DNA from: Clostridium sporogenes | GTDB taxonomy: Bacteria; Bacillota; Clostridia; Clostridiales; Clostridiaceae | Direction of reading: 5' to 3' | Assembly (NCBI RefSeq): GCF_001020205.1 | Contig: NZ_CP011663.1 | Span: 2,542,001 to 2,606,000, forward strand | DNA: 64,000 bases | Part shown: in pieces, positions 25,280 to 35,128 of the stretch | Layout: the number at the start of each line of letters is the position of its first letter | How positions within the stretch are numbered: the stretch's first letter is position 1 | Program-made: the position numbers and the translations under genes | The notes under the pieces: generated by a model | Seen by the model: only the letters and a program-made list of their open reading frames with translations | The model's database searches: none | Told to the model about the DNA's origin: nothing

Positions 25280-25536
25280 ATAATAGCCTCCCTATATAAA
25301 TTGTTTTTTTAGATAATTTTAACATCACTTATTTAAGATTATCACTTTAAATAATAGCTAGTCCAATAAATATTAGTTATTATAAGGTATCTACGTCATA
25401 AATTATTTTTATAATAACAAAAATAATTGGTAACATTTATTTTAATATAGTTCAGCTTTTTTATATACTAATAATATTTTTTATTCACACATATTATATA
25501 TTGTTCAATATTTTAATGAGCTTTTATAAAGTTATA
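25280..25536. other. Intergenic region upstream of the MtaA-like gene
   Basis: AT-rich, no ORF and no riboswitch recognised. It ends in the shared terminator hairpin at 25537-25592. Confidence 0.35.
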
Positions 25537-25592
25537 CCTAAAATGTAAATAAGAGCTACTTTTTTATTAGTAGTTCTTATTTACATCTTAGG
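25537..25592. terminator. Long hairpin terminator after the GlpA-like gene
   Basis: CCTAAAATGTAAATAAGAGC-TAC pairs with GTA-GTTCTTATTTACATCTTAGG around a T-rich loop. It ends the gene at 25627-27075 and shares its 5' half (CTAAAATG-AATAAGAGC) with the hairpin at 24034. Confidence 0.75.
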
Positions 25593-25626
25593 CATTTCCT
25601 TATATTTTATTAATATTTAAAAGAAA

Positions 25627-27075
25627 TCAAACACTTTGAATTTTTCTTATTACATTAATATTTACTCTTTTAGGAGGTTCTCCTGAATCTTTGCCTCTTA
25701 CAGTAACCTGTTCTGCAGATATGCCTATTTCTCTTGCTATTATAGCTTTTACTCTTGGTCTACAGAAATTACCTTGGCAAAACCCCATACCTGCCCTTGT
25801 ACGTCTTTTTATTGCATCTGTCGATTTTACAGGAATTCCTCTTTTCATTGCATCTATTATTTCTGATTCCGTTACTTTTTCACACCTACATATTATGTTT
25901 TTAGTTGGATCTTCATCATCTATCTTTCCATCAAAGGACTTATCTTTTTTAATAATTATAGGCTTTCTGTAGGGATTGAATTTTTCATTTTTTATTAATT
26001 GCAATCCGGCTTCCTTAAGAATTCCTACTATTTTTTCTGCTATAGCTGGTGAAGACGTAAGTCCTGGTGAATCTATACCTGCTGCATTTATAAAGCCTTT
26101 AACTTTAGTTTCTCCTATTACAAAATCTCCTGTACTACTAATTGCTCTTATTCCTGCAAAGGTAGTTAAAGATTTTCTCACATCAAAATCTGGTATAGAT
26201 TTTCTAGCTGTTTTTATTATATATTCTATACTTTCTATATCTGTTCCTATATCTTCTTTGTCTACTACCTCCTGTGCATCAGGACCTATCATAAAGTTTC
26301 CATGATAAGTAGTAGTAACCAATATTCCTTTTCCTTTTTCTGTTGGCACTTGGAATATAACCTTATTTACAAGATAACCTTGCTCTTTGGTAGAAAGTAC
26401 ATATTGCCCTCTTCTTGGCAATATTTTAAAATCATCCATCTCTAGCATATTGGCTATCTTATCACTATATAATCCAGCAGCATTTACAATATACTTACTT
26501 TTTATTTCTCCTTTATTAGTATTTATTATAAAAGTTTCATGTTTTTTATCTATAGCTAATACTTTTGTTTCTAATTTTAAATCTACTCCATTTTCTATTG
26601 CATTTTCAGCAAGAGCTATAGTCATTTCATAAGGAGAAGCTACACCAACACTTTTATCATATAATGCAACTTTAACATCTTTATTTATATGAGGTTCCAA
26701 TTCTTTTATTTTATCCCCGTATATTATTTCTAGATCATCACACCCTATTTTCACACCATTTTCATATAATTTTTTTATTCTATTTTCATCCTCTTCATCA
26801 AAGCCTATTACTAATGCACCTGGATTTCTATATCCAAAGTTAAGCTCTTTTTCCAGCTGACTGTACATACTGTTTCCTTTTATACATAATTCTCCCTTTA
26901 AAGTTCCATACTTAGCTACATACCCACCATGAATAATACCACTATTTGCTTTTGAGGCCCCTGTTCCAACATCCTCCTCTTTTTCTATAAGACATACTTT
27001 TAAATTATACTTTGATAACGCTCTAGCAATAGCTGATCCAACAACCCCAGCACCTATAATACTAACATCATACAT
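25627..27075 (-). CDS. FAD-dependent oxidoreductase with BFD-like [2Fe-2S] domain (GlpA-like)
   Basis: A 482-residue enzyme of the DAO/glycerol-3-phosphate dehydrogenase family. The FAD motif VSIIGAGVVGSAIARAL lies at residues 4-20, GASKANSGIIHGGY near 40, the second FAD segment GFINAAGIDSPGLTSSPAIAE near 328, and a C-terminal BFD-like iron-sulfur domain near 395-460 with Cys ligands in IICRCEKVT and GMGFCQGNFCRP. This matches the short GlpA-like proteins of clostridia, which oxidise glycerol-3-phosphate or a related 2-hydroxyacid. No glpB/glpC or glycerol kinase gene is adjacent, so the electron acceptor is not known. Confidence 0.85.
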   Translation of the reverse strand: MYDVSIIGAGVVGSAIARALSKYNLKVCLIEKEEDVGTGASKANSGIIHGGYVAKYGTLKGELCIKGNSMYSQLEKELNFGYRNPGALVIGFDEEDENRIKKLYENGVKIGCDDLEIIYGDKIKELEPHINKDVKVALYDKSVGVASPYEMTIALAENAIENGVDLKLETKVLAIDKKHETFIINTNKGEIKSKYIVNAAGLYSDKIANMLEMDDFKILPRRGQYVLSTKEQGYLVNKVIFQVPTEKGKGILVTTTYHGNFMIGPDAQEVVDKEDIGTDIESIEYIIKTARKSIPDFDVRKSLTTFAGIRAISSTGDFVIGETKVKGFINAAGIDSPGLTSSPAIAEKIVGILKEAGLQLIKNEKFNPYRKPIIIKKDKSFDGKIDDEDPTKNIICRCEKVTESEIIDAMKRGIPVKSTDAIKRRTRAGMGFCQGNFCRPRVKAIIAREIGISAEQVTVRGKDSGEPPKRVNINVIRKIQSV

Positions 27076-27354
27076 AGTTTCACCCTCTTATTTTTATTAT
27101 TTTAAATTTAAATTCAAGTTCCTGAACAATTAATATCCTTTAATATCTTTTATTATTATCTTAATACTATTTTACATCTTAAAATAGGAAAACAAAAGTA
27201 TAATTATAATATTTTAAATTTGAAAGAATATTATAAAAAATTTTAAAGCTATATGTGTATCATATGCTACAACCATATATATAACAAAGAACATGGCTTA
27301 ATAACCAGGCTATAAAACAAAAAAACTATTGTAACATAAATCCAAAGTCATCTG
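27076..27354. other. Divergent intergenic region
   Basis: AT-rich DNA between the divergent GlpA-like and MerR genes. The MerR promoter lies at 27355-27385. No other feature is recognised. Confidence 0.35.
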
Positions 27355-27385
27355 TTGACTCTCACATTATGGTATACTCTATACT
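27355..27385 (+). promoter_or_regulatory. MerR-type promoter with 19-bp spacer
   Basis: TTGACT (27355-27360) and TATACT (27380-27385) are 19 bases apart. The spacer contains GGTATACTC, and TATACTATA follows. Over-long 19-bp spacers are the hallmark of promoters that MerR-family activators re-align. It drives the MerR gene itself, so autoregulation is likely. Confidence 0.55.
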
Positions 27386-27426
27386 ATAAATGAGCTCAAA
27401 AACACATATATGTGAGGTATATATAA

Positions 27427-28245
27427 ATGTTAAAAATAGGTGATTTTTCAAAGCTATCTAGAATCAGCATAAGAATGCTTAGGCATTACAATGAAATAGG
27501 TCTGCTTATACCTGAAAGTATTGATGCTTTCACAGGATATCGTTATTACAGCGAAGCACAACTCCCTGTTGCAAATCGTATTACAGCATTAAGAGATATG
27601 GGATTTAGCCTTGCTGTAATAGGTCAAATTCTATCTCATTATAGCGATCCCCATAAGCTTAAAACCTATCTTCAGTTAAAACAAAGGGAGATAAAAGAGG
27701 AAGCTGACATCTTAAACCAGCGACTTTTACTTCTAGAAAGCACATTAAATAGATTGGGAAAGGATGATAATGTTATGAATTATAATGTTACCTTAAAAGA
27801 GTTACCAGAAAGAACTGTTGCAAGTGTACGTAAAGTTATCCCGTCTTATGATCAAGAAGGAATGCTTTGGCATATTCTAGTGAATGAAACTGCAGATCTT
27901 CAAATGCAAGACGATAATCCATGTTATACCCTTGCAATCTTTCATGATGGAGAACATAAAGAACAAGATGTTGATGTGGAAGTACAAAAATCTGTTAAAG
28001 GAAATTATAAGAATACTGAAAATGTAGTATTTAAAACAGTTGCACCTATTCAAATGGCATCAGCAACTTATCAAGGTAGTTATGAAAAAGTCAATGAAGT
28101 GAACGAAGCTGTTGCTAATTGGGTTCGTGATAATGGTTATGAATTTAATGGACTGTCTTTTTGTATTTATCATGTTAGCCCTTATGAGACACAGAATCCT
28201 GAGGGATGGGTGACAGAAGTATGTTATCCTGTAAAAAAGAAATAA
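27427..28245 (+). CDS. MerR-family regulator with GyrI-like effector domain (BltR/BmrR type)
   Basis: A 272-residue regulator. The N-terminal winged HTH is MLKIGDFSKLSRISIRMLRHYNEIGLL, then FTGYRYYSEAQL (residues 1-49). A dimerisation coiled coil occupies about 78-118, and a GyrI-like drug-binding domain about 120-270 (VTLKELPERTVASVRKVIP, then PEGWVTEVCYPV). This is the layout of BmrR/BltR multidrug sensors. No multidrug transporter gene is adjacent. Base composition is slightly less AT-rich than the neighbours. Confidence 0.92.
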   Translation: MLKIGDFSKLSRISIRMLRHYNEIGLLIPESIDAFTGYRYYSEAQLPVANRITALRDMGFSLAVIGQILSHYSDPHKLKTYLQLKQREIKEEADILNQRLLLLESTLNRLGKDDNVMNYNVTLKELPERTVASVRKVIPSYDQEGMLWHILVNETADLQMQDDNPCYTLAIFHDGEHKEQDVDVEVQKSVKGNYKNTENVVFKTVAPIQMASATYQGSYEKVNEVNEAVANWVRDNGYEFNGLSFCIYHVSPYETQNPEGWVTEVCYPVKKK

Positions 28246-28260
28246 CCTTATATAATAAAT

Positions 28261-28290
28261 GCCGTCTGCTTTAAATAGCAGACGGTTTTT
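28261..28290 (+). terminator. Terminator of the MerR gene
   Basis: GCCGTCTGC-TTTAAATA-GCAGACGGTTTTTGC: a perfect stem of about eight pairs with a T-run. Confidence 0.9.
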
Positions 28291-28318
28291 GCTTATCTTA
28301 AAATTTATCTATAAATTA

Positions 28319-29722
28319 CTAAGCATTATTCTTTTTTGCAAGATAAGGCATGATTACACCTAAACCTATTAGCACAAATGGTGTTACAATATTAAGTACT
28401 AATTTAAACATATCAGTAGAATACATACCACCAATACATGCAAAAGCTGTAAAGACAAAGCACCATGCACCTAAAATAATACCTAACTTATCATTTCTTA
28501 CAAAATAATATTCTCTATTAAATTTCTTTCCTGCTTTTTTCAATGCAACATATGCAGCAAATACCCATAAATATCTAAGAGGCATACATACAGCATTTAA
28601 TTTTACTAGCCATTTAACTAATTCGTCCACGCTACCAATTCCTAAGGCTGGTACTACAATTAATATTGATACAATTACTAAAATAAGTTTATTTCCATTT
28701 TTATATGAACCATACTTATTTTTTTCAAACATTTTTTTAGGAATAAATCTTTCATCTGCACTATCAAGTAACATACGTAAAGGTGCATCAATAGATATAA
28801 TTAATACAGCAAATTGAGCAATGATATTTGTAATTGCATATATTATTACAAATAAATTTCCTAGTTTATAATACTCTCCTAATTTTTGAAAAGCATAATA
28901 AGCTCCATTAGTCATTAAGTCATTAGGAACATTATTTGAATCAAACATCATTCCAAGAGAAACTGTACCTAAAATTGCACATACAGCAACCATAATAGCC
29001 AGTGCAATCATTCCTTTTGAAAATCCTGTAGATGGATTTTTCATCTTATTAACATAAGGTGATATTTTTTCGCAGCCTCCCACTGCAAATACCAGTATAG
29101 CTAGATTGGTAAAAAATTTCGTATCAAAAGTTGGCATGAAAGTATTAAAAGACCATTTAATTTCATTTAGATGTGCAGTTGTAATTGCAGGTGCTGCCAC
29201 CATTAAAATAATAAATAGAATAGACATTACAAACATTGATGTGCCTGCAAGTGTGGCTAGTTTTTTTAATGGATTTAACCCCTTTGATGCAATATAAATA
29301 GCAATTAAAAATATTATCAAACAAATTAACTGCATAAGTTTTGTGTTCATAGAACTTATTCTTTTATCTTGAAAAATAGCCCAGCTTGTTGCAATCATAA
29401 GGCCTGATGGTTTTTGTGAAATATAAGGCATATGAACTACCCAGTATGTCCATCCAGCATAATATGCAAGCTTTGGTCCTATAGTTTCATTTATCCATGA
29501 GCTTACTCCTCCACCACAGTCTTTAAATGCTGATCCTAATTCACCTACCATTAAAGCATATGGTACAAAATAAATAGCAAAAATTATAATCCAAGAAACA
29601 ATTGCTTTAAGTCCTTCGTATTCCGAAAAACCATTGATAACGTTACCAAATCCCCATACAGTGGAAAATGCCATAAAGGCAAGCATATACCAAGCAATTC
29701 GCTTATCTTTGTTCTTTGACAT
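28319..29722 (-). CDS. APC-family amino acid permease (YjeM-like)
   Basis: A 467-residue transporter with about 12 helices of the amino acid/polyamine/organocation superfamily. The first helix segment FMAFSTVWGFGNVINGF carries the APC ligand-binding break (normally GxG-rich), and PYALMVGELGSAFKDCGGGVSSWINETIGPKLAYYAGWTYW matches the conserved second and third helices of YjeM and glutamate/GABA antiporter relatives. A shadow frame antisense to it is ignored. The substrate is unknown. ATGAGAGGAGTATATC precedes the ATG. It is transcribed alone, with an upstream gap of about 370 bases. Confidence 0.88.
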   Translation of the reverse strand: MSKNKDKRIAWYMLAFMAFSTVWGFGNVINGFSEYEGLKAIVSWIIIFAIYFVPYALMVGELGSAFKDCGGGVSSWINETIGPKLAYYAGWTYWVVHMPYISQKPSGLMIATSWAIFQDKRISSMNTKLMQLICLIIFLIAIYIASKGLNPLKKLATLAGTSMFVMSILFIILMVAAPAITTAHLNEIKWSFNTFMPTFDTKFFTNLAILVFAVGGCEKISPYVNKMKNPSTGFSKGMIALAIMVAVCAILGTVSLGMMFDSNNVPNDLMTNGAYYAFQKLGEYYKLGNLFVIIYAITNIIAQFAVLIISIDAPLRMLLDSADERFIPKKMFEKNKYGSYKNGNKLILVIVSILIVVPALGIGSVDELVKWLVKLNAVCMPLRYLWVFAAYVALKKAGKKFNREYYFVRNDKLGIILGAWCFVFTAFACIGGMYSTDMFKLVLNIVTPFVLIGLGVIMPYLAKKNNA

Positions 29723-30060
29723 GATATACTCCTCTCATCCCTTTAAAATTTTCATTGTAATTAATTTATTATTCTGACATTTCACTTAATAGTCCTAGGT
29801 TTACTTATTATCGCAACCACCACCTAATTAATTATTATTCCGCAAGATTAAATTCTATTACTTATTTTTATAAATTTTCTCCTGCATCATATACAATAAA
29901 AATTCTACAATTTTATGTAAAATCCTGCATAAAATGAAAAATAAAGATTAAAAATAAGTATTTTTTCTCTATTACGTTTTTTCCATATTATTGTATCTAT
30001 TTAAAATTAAATATTTAAATAGATACAAAAAAATATATATTGCCAATTAATATGTATATA
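29723..30060. other. Intergenic region upstream of the APC permease
   Basis: AT-rich. No ORF and no clear riboswitch is recognised. The direct repeats TTTAAAATTAAATATTTAAAT and similar are simple AT sequence. Confidence 0.35.
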
Positions 30061-30098
30061 AATAGGGAAAGCGCCTTATTTTAGGCGCTTTACACTAT
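30061..30098 (-). terminator. Hairpin at the end of the metallophore transport operon
   Basis: AAAGCGCC-TAAAATAA-GGCGCTTT on the minus strand, extended by AATAGTG/CCCTATT. It lies directly after the last ABC gene. The T-tract is weak, so termination may be partial. Confidence 0.65.
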
Positions 30099-31847
30099 TT
30101 ATATACTCCAGTTATTTTTCTTTTTCATAGTTTTGCAAAATTTATGATAAATTCCATCTTTTTTCTGTAAAAGTTCCTTATGAACACCTCGTTCTACAAT
30201 TTCACCTTTAGAAATAACCAGAATCTGATCTGCAGCCTTTATTGTATTAAGACGATGTGCAATAACCAAAAGTGTCTTTCCTTTAACAAGCTCTGACATA
30301 GCTTCTTGAATATAACTTTCATTATCGCTGTCAACACTTGCAGTAGCCTCATCAAGTATTACAATAGGTGCATCTTTAAGAATACAACGCGCAATAGAAA
30401 TACGCTGTTTTTCTCCCCCAGAAAGTGTGGCTCCACCTTCACCAACCATAGTCTGAAATCCATCTGGAAGATCCATAATAAAGTCATAACATCGAGCTTT
30501 CTTGGAAGCTTCATAAACTTCTTTTTCAGTAGCATCTGGCTTTCCCATTAAAATATTGTTATATATAGTATCTTTAAAAAGATATACTCGCTGGAAAACC
30601 ATGCTTATTTGGTCCATAAGTGTAGCAATGGGTATATTACGAATATCCTCTCCTCTTACAGAAATCTTGCCATGCTGAACATCCCAAAAACGTGCTAATA
30701 TATTTGCAATGGTGGTTTTTCCCCCACCAGATGGCCCTACAAGAGCAGTCATCGTATTCTTTTTCATTTGGAAATTTATATTTTTTAAAACCTTCTTTTC
30801 CTGATATGCAAAGTCAACATGATCAAAGCTAACCTCAACTCCCATAGGACTCTCTTGCGGAAGCATATTCCTTCCCTTATTTCCTAACTCAGGCTCCCTC
30901 AAAACTTCCTCAATTCGATCAAGACAACTGTTCATAACGGTAAGCCTAGACGCCTCACCATACAAAGCCTTAAGAGGCCCAAATATATCAAAAACAAATA
31001 AAAGAACTCCTAAAAGATAAGACAATGACAATATATTTTGCTGTTGTAACTGTATAGCAGTACCAAAAATCAATGTTATACCTATAGCATAAACCATGTT
31101 TAAATTCATAATCCACGGAGTCATTTTTTCTTCAAATCCAATTGATTTTTCTTTGGACTCACGAAAATTATCAGAAAGCTCTTCTGATTTTTCTCCAAGA
31201 AGATTATAACTCTTTATAACTCCAATCCCCTCAGTAAAAGATAAAACTGCATCCGTTAAGTGTTCACTTTGGTCTTGACGCATAGCTGACTCTTTCAATG
31301 ATAGTTGGTTCATTTTTGAAGCCACAATAGTTGCTACAATACTTGTTAATACAGATATAAGTCCAAGCCTCCAATCAAGAAAAAACATAAATATCACAAG
31401 AATAATAGATGATAAAATATAACTCATCATGTTAGCTACAGTACTCATAGCCACCTCTTCAATAAATATCATATCTGTACTCAATACAGAACTAATCTTA
31501 CCAATATTGCCCTCGGTATAGTATCCCATAGGTAGTTTGCGAAGATGATCACCAAGCTCAATTCTCTTATCTGCAAACATCATATAACCAGCTGCACTTT
31601 GCAATTTATCTATAAAATTATGAATAAACATTTGAACAATTATAGTTACAACTAAAGCAATTCCTACATGAAGACAATCCTTTGGCGTGATAGAATTATT
31701 GTAAAACTTTGATAAAATAACAAAAGCATAGTATATTGGTAGTTTAGATAAAATAGATTCAACTACAGCAAGAACAAATGCAAATTTAATCCTTCCTTTA
31801 TACTTTCCAGAGAGTTTTAGAATCCTTTGAATTAATTTAATTATCAT
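30099..31847 (-). CDS. ABC half-transporter, YbtP/YbtQ-like (second of pair)
   Basis: A 582-residue fusion of a six-helix membrane domain (about 15-310) and an ABC ATPase (about 335-575): Walker A GPSGGGKTT, Q-loop MVFQRVYLFKDTI, signature LSGGEKQRISIARCIL, Walker B VILDEATASVD, H-loop IAHRL. With the upstream partner it should form a heterodimer like YbtPQ of Yersinia or IrtAB of mycobacteria, exporter-fold pumps that import metal-siderophore. It is separated from its partner by a single base and ends the transport operon. Metallophore import is inferred from context, and export is a possible alternative. Confidence 0.88.
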   Translation of the reverse strand: MIIKLIQRILKLSGKYKGRIKFAFVLAVVESILSKLPIYYAFVILSKFYNNSITPKDCLHVGIALVVTIIVQMFIHNFIDKLQSAAGYMMFADKRIELGDHLRKLPMGYYTEGNIGKISSVLSTDMIFIEEVAMSTVANMMSYILSSIILVIFMFFLDWRLGLISVLTSIVATIVASKMNQLSLKESAMRQDQSEHLTDAVLSFTEGIGVIKSYNLLGEKSEELSDNFRESKEKSIGFEEKMTPWIMNLNMVYAIGITLIFGTAIQLQQQNILSLSYLLGVLLFVFDIFGPLKALYGEASRLTVMNSCLDRIEEVLREPELGNKGRNMLPQESPMGVEVSFDHVDFAYQEKKVLKNINFQMKKNTMTALVGPSGGGKTTIANILARFWDVQHGKISVRGEDIRNIPIATLMDQISMVFQRVYLFKDTIYNNILMGKPDATEKEVYEASKKARCYDFIMDLPDGFQTMVGEGGATLSGGEKQRISIARCILKDAPIVILDEATASVDSDNESYIQEAMSELVKGKTLLVIAHRLNTIKAADQILVISKGEIVERGVHKELLQKKDGIYHKFCKTMKKKNNWSI

Positions 31848-31848
31848 C

Positions 31849-33594
31849 TTAAATACCCTCCTTTTTTTCCTTTAGTTGCCATCGAGCACTATTCTCACCT
31901 GCATTCCAAAGTTTTTTATAAATTGGACTGCTTTCTAAAAGTTCACTGTGAGTTCCCTTAAAAGCTATAGAGCCATTATCCATAATACAAATTTGCTGGG
32001 CATCCTTAATAGATGATAGCCTATGTGCAATAACCAATAATGTCTTGTCTTTTACAAGTTCTGTAATAGCTTGTTCTATTTTTTCCTCATTTTCAGGATC
32101 TGCAAAAGCAGTGGCTTCGTCTAAAATAACTATAGGAGCATTTTTTAATATTGCCCTAGCAAGAGTAATACGTTGCCTTTGCCCTCCTGAAAGTTGATTT
32201 CCACTGTCTCCAACTGAAGTATAAAAACCCTTTGGTAATCGCTCTATAAACTCCATACATTGAGCCTTCTTTGCAGCCTCCATAACTTCTTCATCTGTGG
32301 CACCTTGTCTGCCTAAACGTATATTTTCCATAATACTAATATTAAACAAATACTGATCCTGAGCAACATAGGCTATTTTATCATTCAAAGCCTCTAAGCT
32401 CATTTCACAAATATTTTGACCACCAATAGAAATACTGCCATTATTAAGTTCATAATAATGAACTAAAAGTTTGGCAAGTGTACTCTTACCAGAACCAGAC
32501 TCTCCTACCAATGCTGTCATTTCACCTTCCTTTGCTGTAAAACTAACATTATGAATAACTTCTTGCTCTCCATAAGAAAAAGAAACCTTATCAAAATCTA
32601 CAGTATAATCTTTGCCATTAAAAGCTGCATTAGTTTCTTTTAGTGCCTCTGAACTTAAAACTTGCTCTAATGCAGTAATTTTATAGTTTAGTTGAGGAAG
32701 TGCAGGCATAAAGCTTAAAGCTTTTAAAAGCGGAATCCCAATACTAATTGATAAGCATAAAACCAAAATTAAATTTGGAAGGGTTGAATATCCCTTAAGT
32801 ACAAAAAAAGAACCTAAAGGCAATGTTAATATAATTGTACAAGGCAATAAACTACTATACAAAGCCATCCATGGCCAGCATGCCTTAAACCATTTTAAAG
32901 TTAAATCTCTGTAATTTAAAACATCCCCTTTAAACTTAGCATAAGACTCTCCTTCTCTATTAAATACCTTAACAACTTCCATTCCATTTATATACTCAAT
33001 AATAGTGTTGTTCATCACTTGTCCAGCCTGATAGTATCCTCCCATTTCTTTCATTCCTATAGAATACATAATCATCATAGCTGCAAAACTAATTGGCACC
33101 GATGCTAAAGACAAAAATGCCAATTTCCAATCATTTATAAACATCATAATATAAACAACTACTGGAATCATTAAATTAGCAATACCTTCAGGTAAAGTAT
33201 GTGCAATCAAAAGTTCCAAGCTGTCCACATCGTCTACAAAGAGCTTTTTTAATGTTCCTGTCCCTTTCTCTTCAATCACTCCCATTGGTAATTTTTCTAA
33301 TTTTTCTTGAAGAGAAATTCTAAGACGCATAAGTGTACTATATGCGGCCCTATGAGAAATAGCTAATCCTCTTGCATACAAAACTGCTTGTAAAACTAAA
33401 CATACAAGAACACCTACAACTCGCCATGCCACATAGGACATAGTAATAGGGTGTCCTTCAATTAATGGTGCAATAACTTCATATGCTAAAATAAAAGGTA
33501 CAACGCCCATCATAACACTGACTAATAAAAGTATTGTAGACCAAAACATTCCTTTTTTATGTGGCCCTGCATATGCCATCACCTTGTCAAGCAT
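31849..33594 (-). CDS. ABC half-transporter, YbtP/YbtQ-like (first of pair)
   Basis: A 581-residue membrane-ATPase fusion. Six helices occupy about 18-300 (the start MLDKVMAYAGPHKKGMFWS is typical for this pair). The ATPase domain has Walker A GESGSGKST, Q-loop YVAQDQYLFNISIMENI, signature LSGGQRQRITLARAIL, Walker B VILDEATAFAD (Ala-Asp in place of Ser-Val-Asp) and an IAHRL H-loop. It lies 54 bases after the ECF ATPase gene and one base before its partner. The pair belongs with the ECF genes in a conserved Firmicute cassette that I associate with metallophore uptake. Confidence 0.88.
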   Translation of the reverse strand: MLDKVMAYAGPHKKGMFWSTILLLVSVMMGVVPFILAYEVIAPLIEGHPITMSYVAWRVVGVLVCLVLQAVLYARGLAISHRAAYSTLMRLRISLQEKLEKLPMGVIEEKGTGTLKKLFVDDVDSLELLIAHTLPEGIANLMIPVVVYIMMFINDWKLAFLSLASVPISFAAMMIMYSIGMKEMGGYYQAGQVMNNTIIEYINGMEVVKVFNREGESYAKFKGDVLNYRDLTLKWFKACWPWMALYSSLLPCTIILTLPLGSFFVLKGYSTLPNLILVLCLSISIGIPLLKALSFMPALPQLNYKITALEQVLSSEALKETNAAFNGKDYTVDFDKVSFSYGEQEVIHNVSFTAKEGEMTALVGESGSGKSTLAKLLVHYYELNNGSISIGGQNICEMSLEALNDKIAYVAQDQYLFNISIMENIRLGRQGATDEEVMEAAKKAQCMEFIERLPKGFYTSVGDSGNQLSGGQRQRITLARAILKNAPIVILDEATAFADPENEEKIEQAITELVKDKTLLVIAHRLSSIKDAQQICIMDNGSIAFKGTHSELLESSPIYKKLWNAGENSARWQLKEKKEGI

Positions 33595-33648
33595 TTAATC
33601 TACCTCCTTTAAATGTATTATATATTTTATATTATTTTTATTGATATC

Positions 33649-35127
33649 CTATTTTTGAAAAATCAATGTTGAAAGTTCCTTTAAAACCCTTGGAGATAAT
33701 TTTTTATCTTGAACTATTCTCCCATTTTCTAAAAACAATATTCTTGTACACGTCTTAATAATAAATTCAAAGTCATGAGAAATTAAAAAAATAATTCTTC
33801 CTTCCTTTGACAATCTAAGTATAAGTTCACTAACTTTTCCCATCGATTCATAATCAAGCCCACTAGTTGGTTCATCAAAAATCAAAATAGGGCTTTTCTT
33901 CATAAGAGCTGCACCTATTGTAACTCGTTGTTTTTGACCTCCTGACAAAGATGCTGGATGCCTTTCTTTAAAATTTTCCAAACCCAATGATTCAAGCACC
34001 TTCGTAATAGTCTCTTGGGAAGCTTCATTAACTCCAATTAAAAGTTCTTCCCAAACACTGCTACCAAATAATTGATAGTCAGCATCTTGCATAACAAAAT
34101 AAGAAAGAGATCTCCTTTTACTTGATTTAACAGCACTATTGTTATAATAAATTGAACCTGATTTTTCCTTTAGCAATCCACTTAATAAAGAAACCAGTGT
34201 GGTCTTTCCTGTTCCATTTAGACCTAATATTCCTATGACTTCTCCAGAATTACTATTAAATGAAATATCTTTTAATATAGGTTTACGTCTATTATAAAAA
34301 TACGAAATATTTTCAACCTTAAAATTAAAAGATTTATGTTTAAAATCTTCAGACATTTTTTTGTCACTTTGAATCTCTAATAAATTCTCAAAATAAACTG
34401 AACGAAGTCCTAAATCATATCGCTGACATTTATCTATATTAAGAAATTCCCTTGCTGATAAAATATGTTCTATTTTACCATCTTCCATATAAACCACGCG
34501 ATCTATCAAATCCCGAAGATAGTAAAATCTATGCTCTGAAATTAAAATGGTACATCCACATTTTTTTAATTGTTTCAAGATATATGTTAATTTTTTTATA
34601 GCTTGAAAATCAAGATTAGCAGAAGGCTCGTCTAAAACATATATCCGAGATCCCAATGAATAAACAGACCCAATGGCAACCTGCTGTTTTTGTCCACTAG
34701 ATAAAGAAAATATACTTCGATTTAATAAATTTTCTAATTTAAGCTGAGCTACCGTATTAGATACACGATCTAAAATTTCTGATTGAGAGTACCCCATATT
34801 TTCACAGCCAAAAGCTAATTCTCCAGTAGTCTCTGTCATAAAAAACTGTGAACGTGGATCTTGAAATACTGTTCCTACAATACCAGATAAATCATTAATA
34901 TCTATAGATGAAATTGATCTACCATGAAGCAACACATTCCCTAAGATTTCCCCTGAATAAAAATGTGGAATTAAACCATTGACCATTCGGCATAATGTGG
35001 TCTTTCCACAACCACTTCTACCAGTTAATAAAATAAATTCCCCCTCTAAAATTTTTAAATTAATATCACAAATGCTAGGCATCACATTCTCTTCGTAACA
35101 AAAAGATAAATTCTGAAATTCAATCAT
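33649..35127 (-). CDS. Fused duplicated ECF transporter ATPase (EcfA-EcfA')
   Basis: A 492-residue protein with two ABC ATPase domains in one chain. First: Walker A GRSGCGKTT near residue 39, signature LSSGQKQQVAIG, Walker B IYVLDEPSANLD. Second (from about 270): Walker A GLNGTGKTT, signature LSGGQKQRVTIG, Walker B ILIFDEPTSGLD. Group II/ECF energisers of the YkoD/CbiO2 type have this form. The start is placed at 35127 because GGAGGGG lies six bases before that ATG. The longer frame would read through the EcfT stop. It should pair with the T and S subunits upstream. Confidence 0.88.
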   Translation of the reverse strand: MIEFQNLSFCYEENVMPSICDINLKILEGEFILLTGRSGCGKTTLCRMVNGLIPHFYSGEILGNVLLHGRSISSIDINDLSGIVGTVFQDPRSQFFMTETTGELAFGCENMGYSQSEILDRVSNTVAQLKLENLLNRSIFSLSSGQKQQVAIGSVYSLGSRIYVLDEPSANLDFQAIKKLTYILKQLKKCGCTILISEHRFYYLRDLIDRVVYMEDGKIEHILSAREFLNIDKCQRYDLGLRSVYFENLLEIQSDKKMSEDFKHKSFNFKVENISYFYNRRKPILKDISFNSNSGEVIGILGLNGTGKTTLVSLLSGLLKEKSGSIYYNNSAVKSSKRRSLSYFVMQDADYQLFGSSVWEELLIGVNEASQETITKVLESLGLENFKERHPASLSGGQKQRVTIGAALMKKSPILIFDEPTSGLDYESMGKVSELILRLSKEGRIIFLISHDFEFIIKTCTRILFLENGRIVQDKKLSPRVLKELSTLIFQK

Positions 35128-35128
35128 A

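Noticed and set aside
27076..30098. Assignment of the APC permease and MerR gene to the metallophore cluster
   Set aside because: Both have their own promoters or terminators, and the hairpin at 30061-30098 closes the transport operon. Nothing links them functionally.
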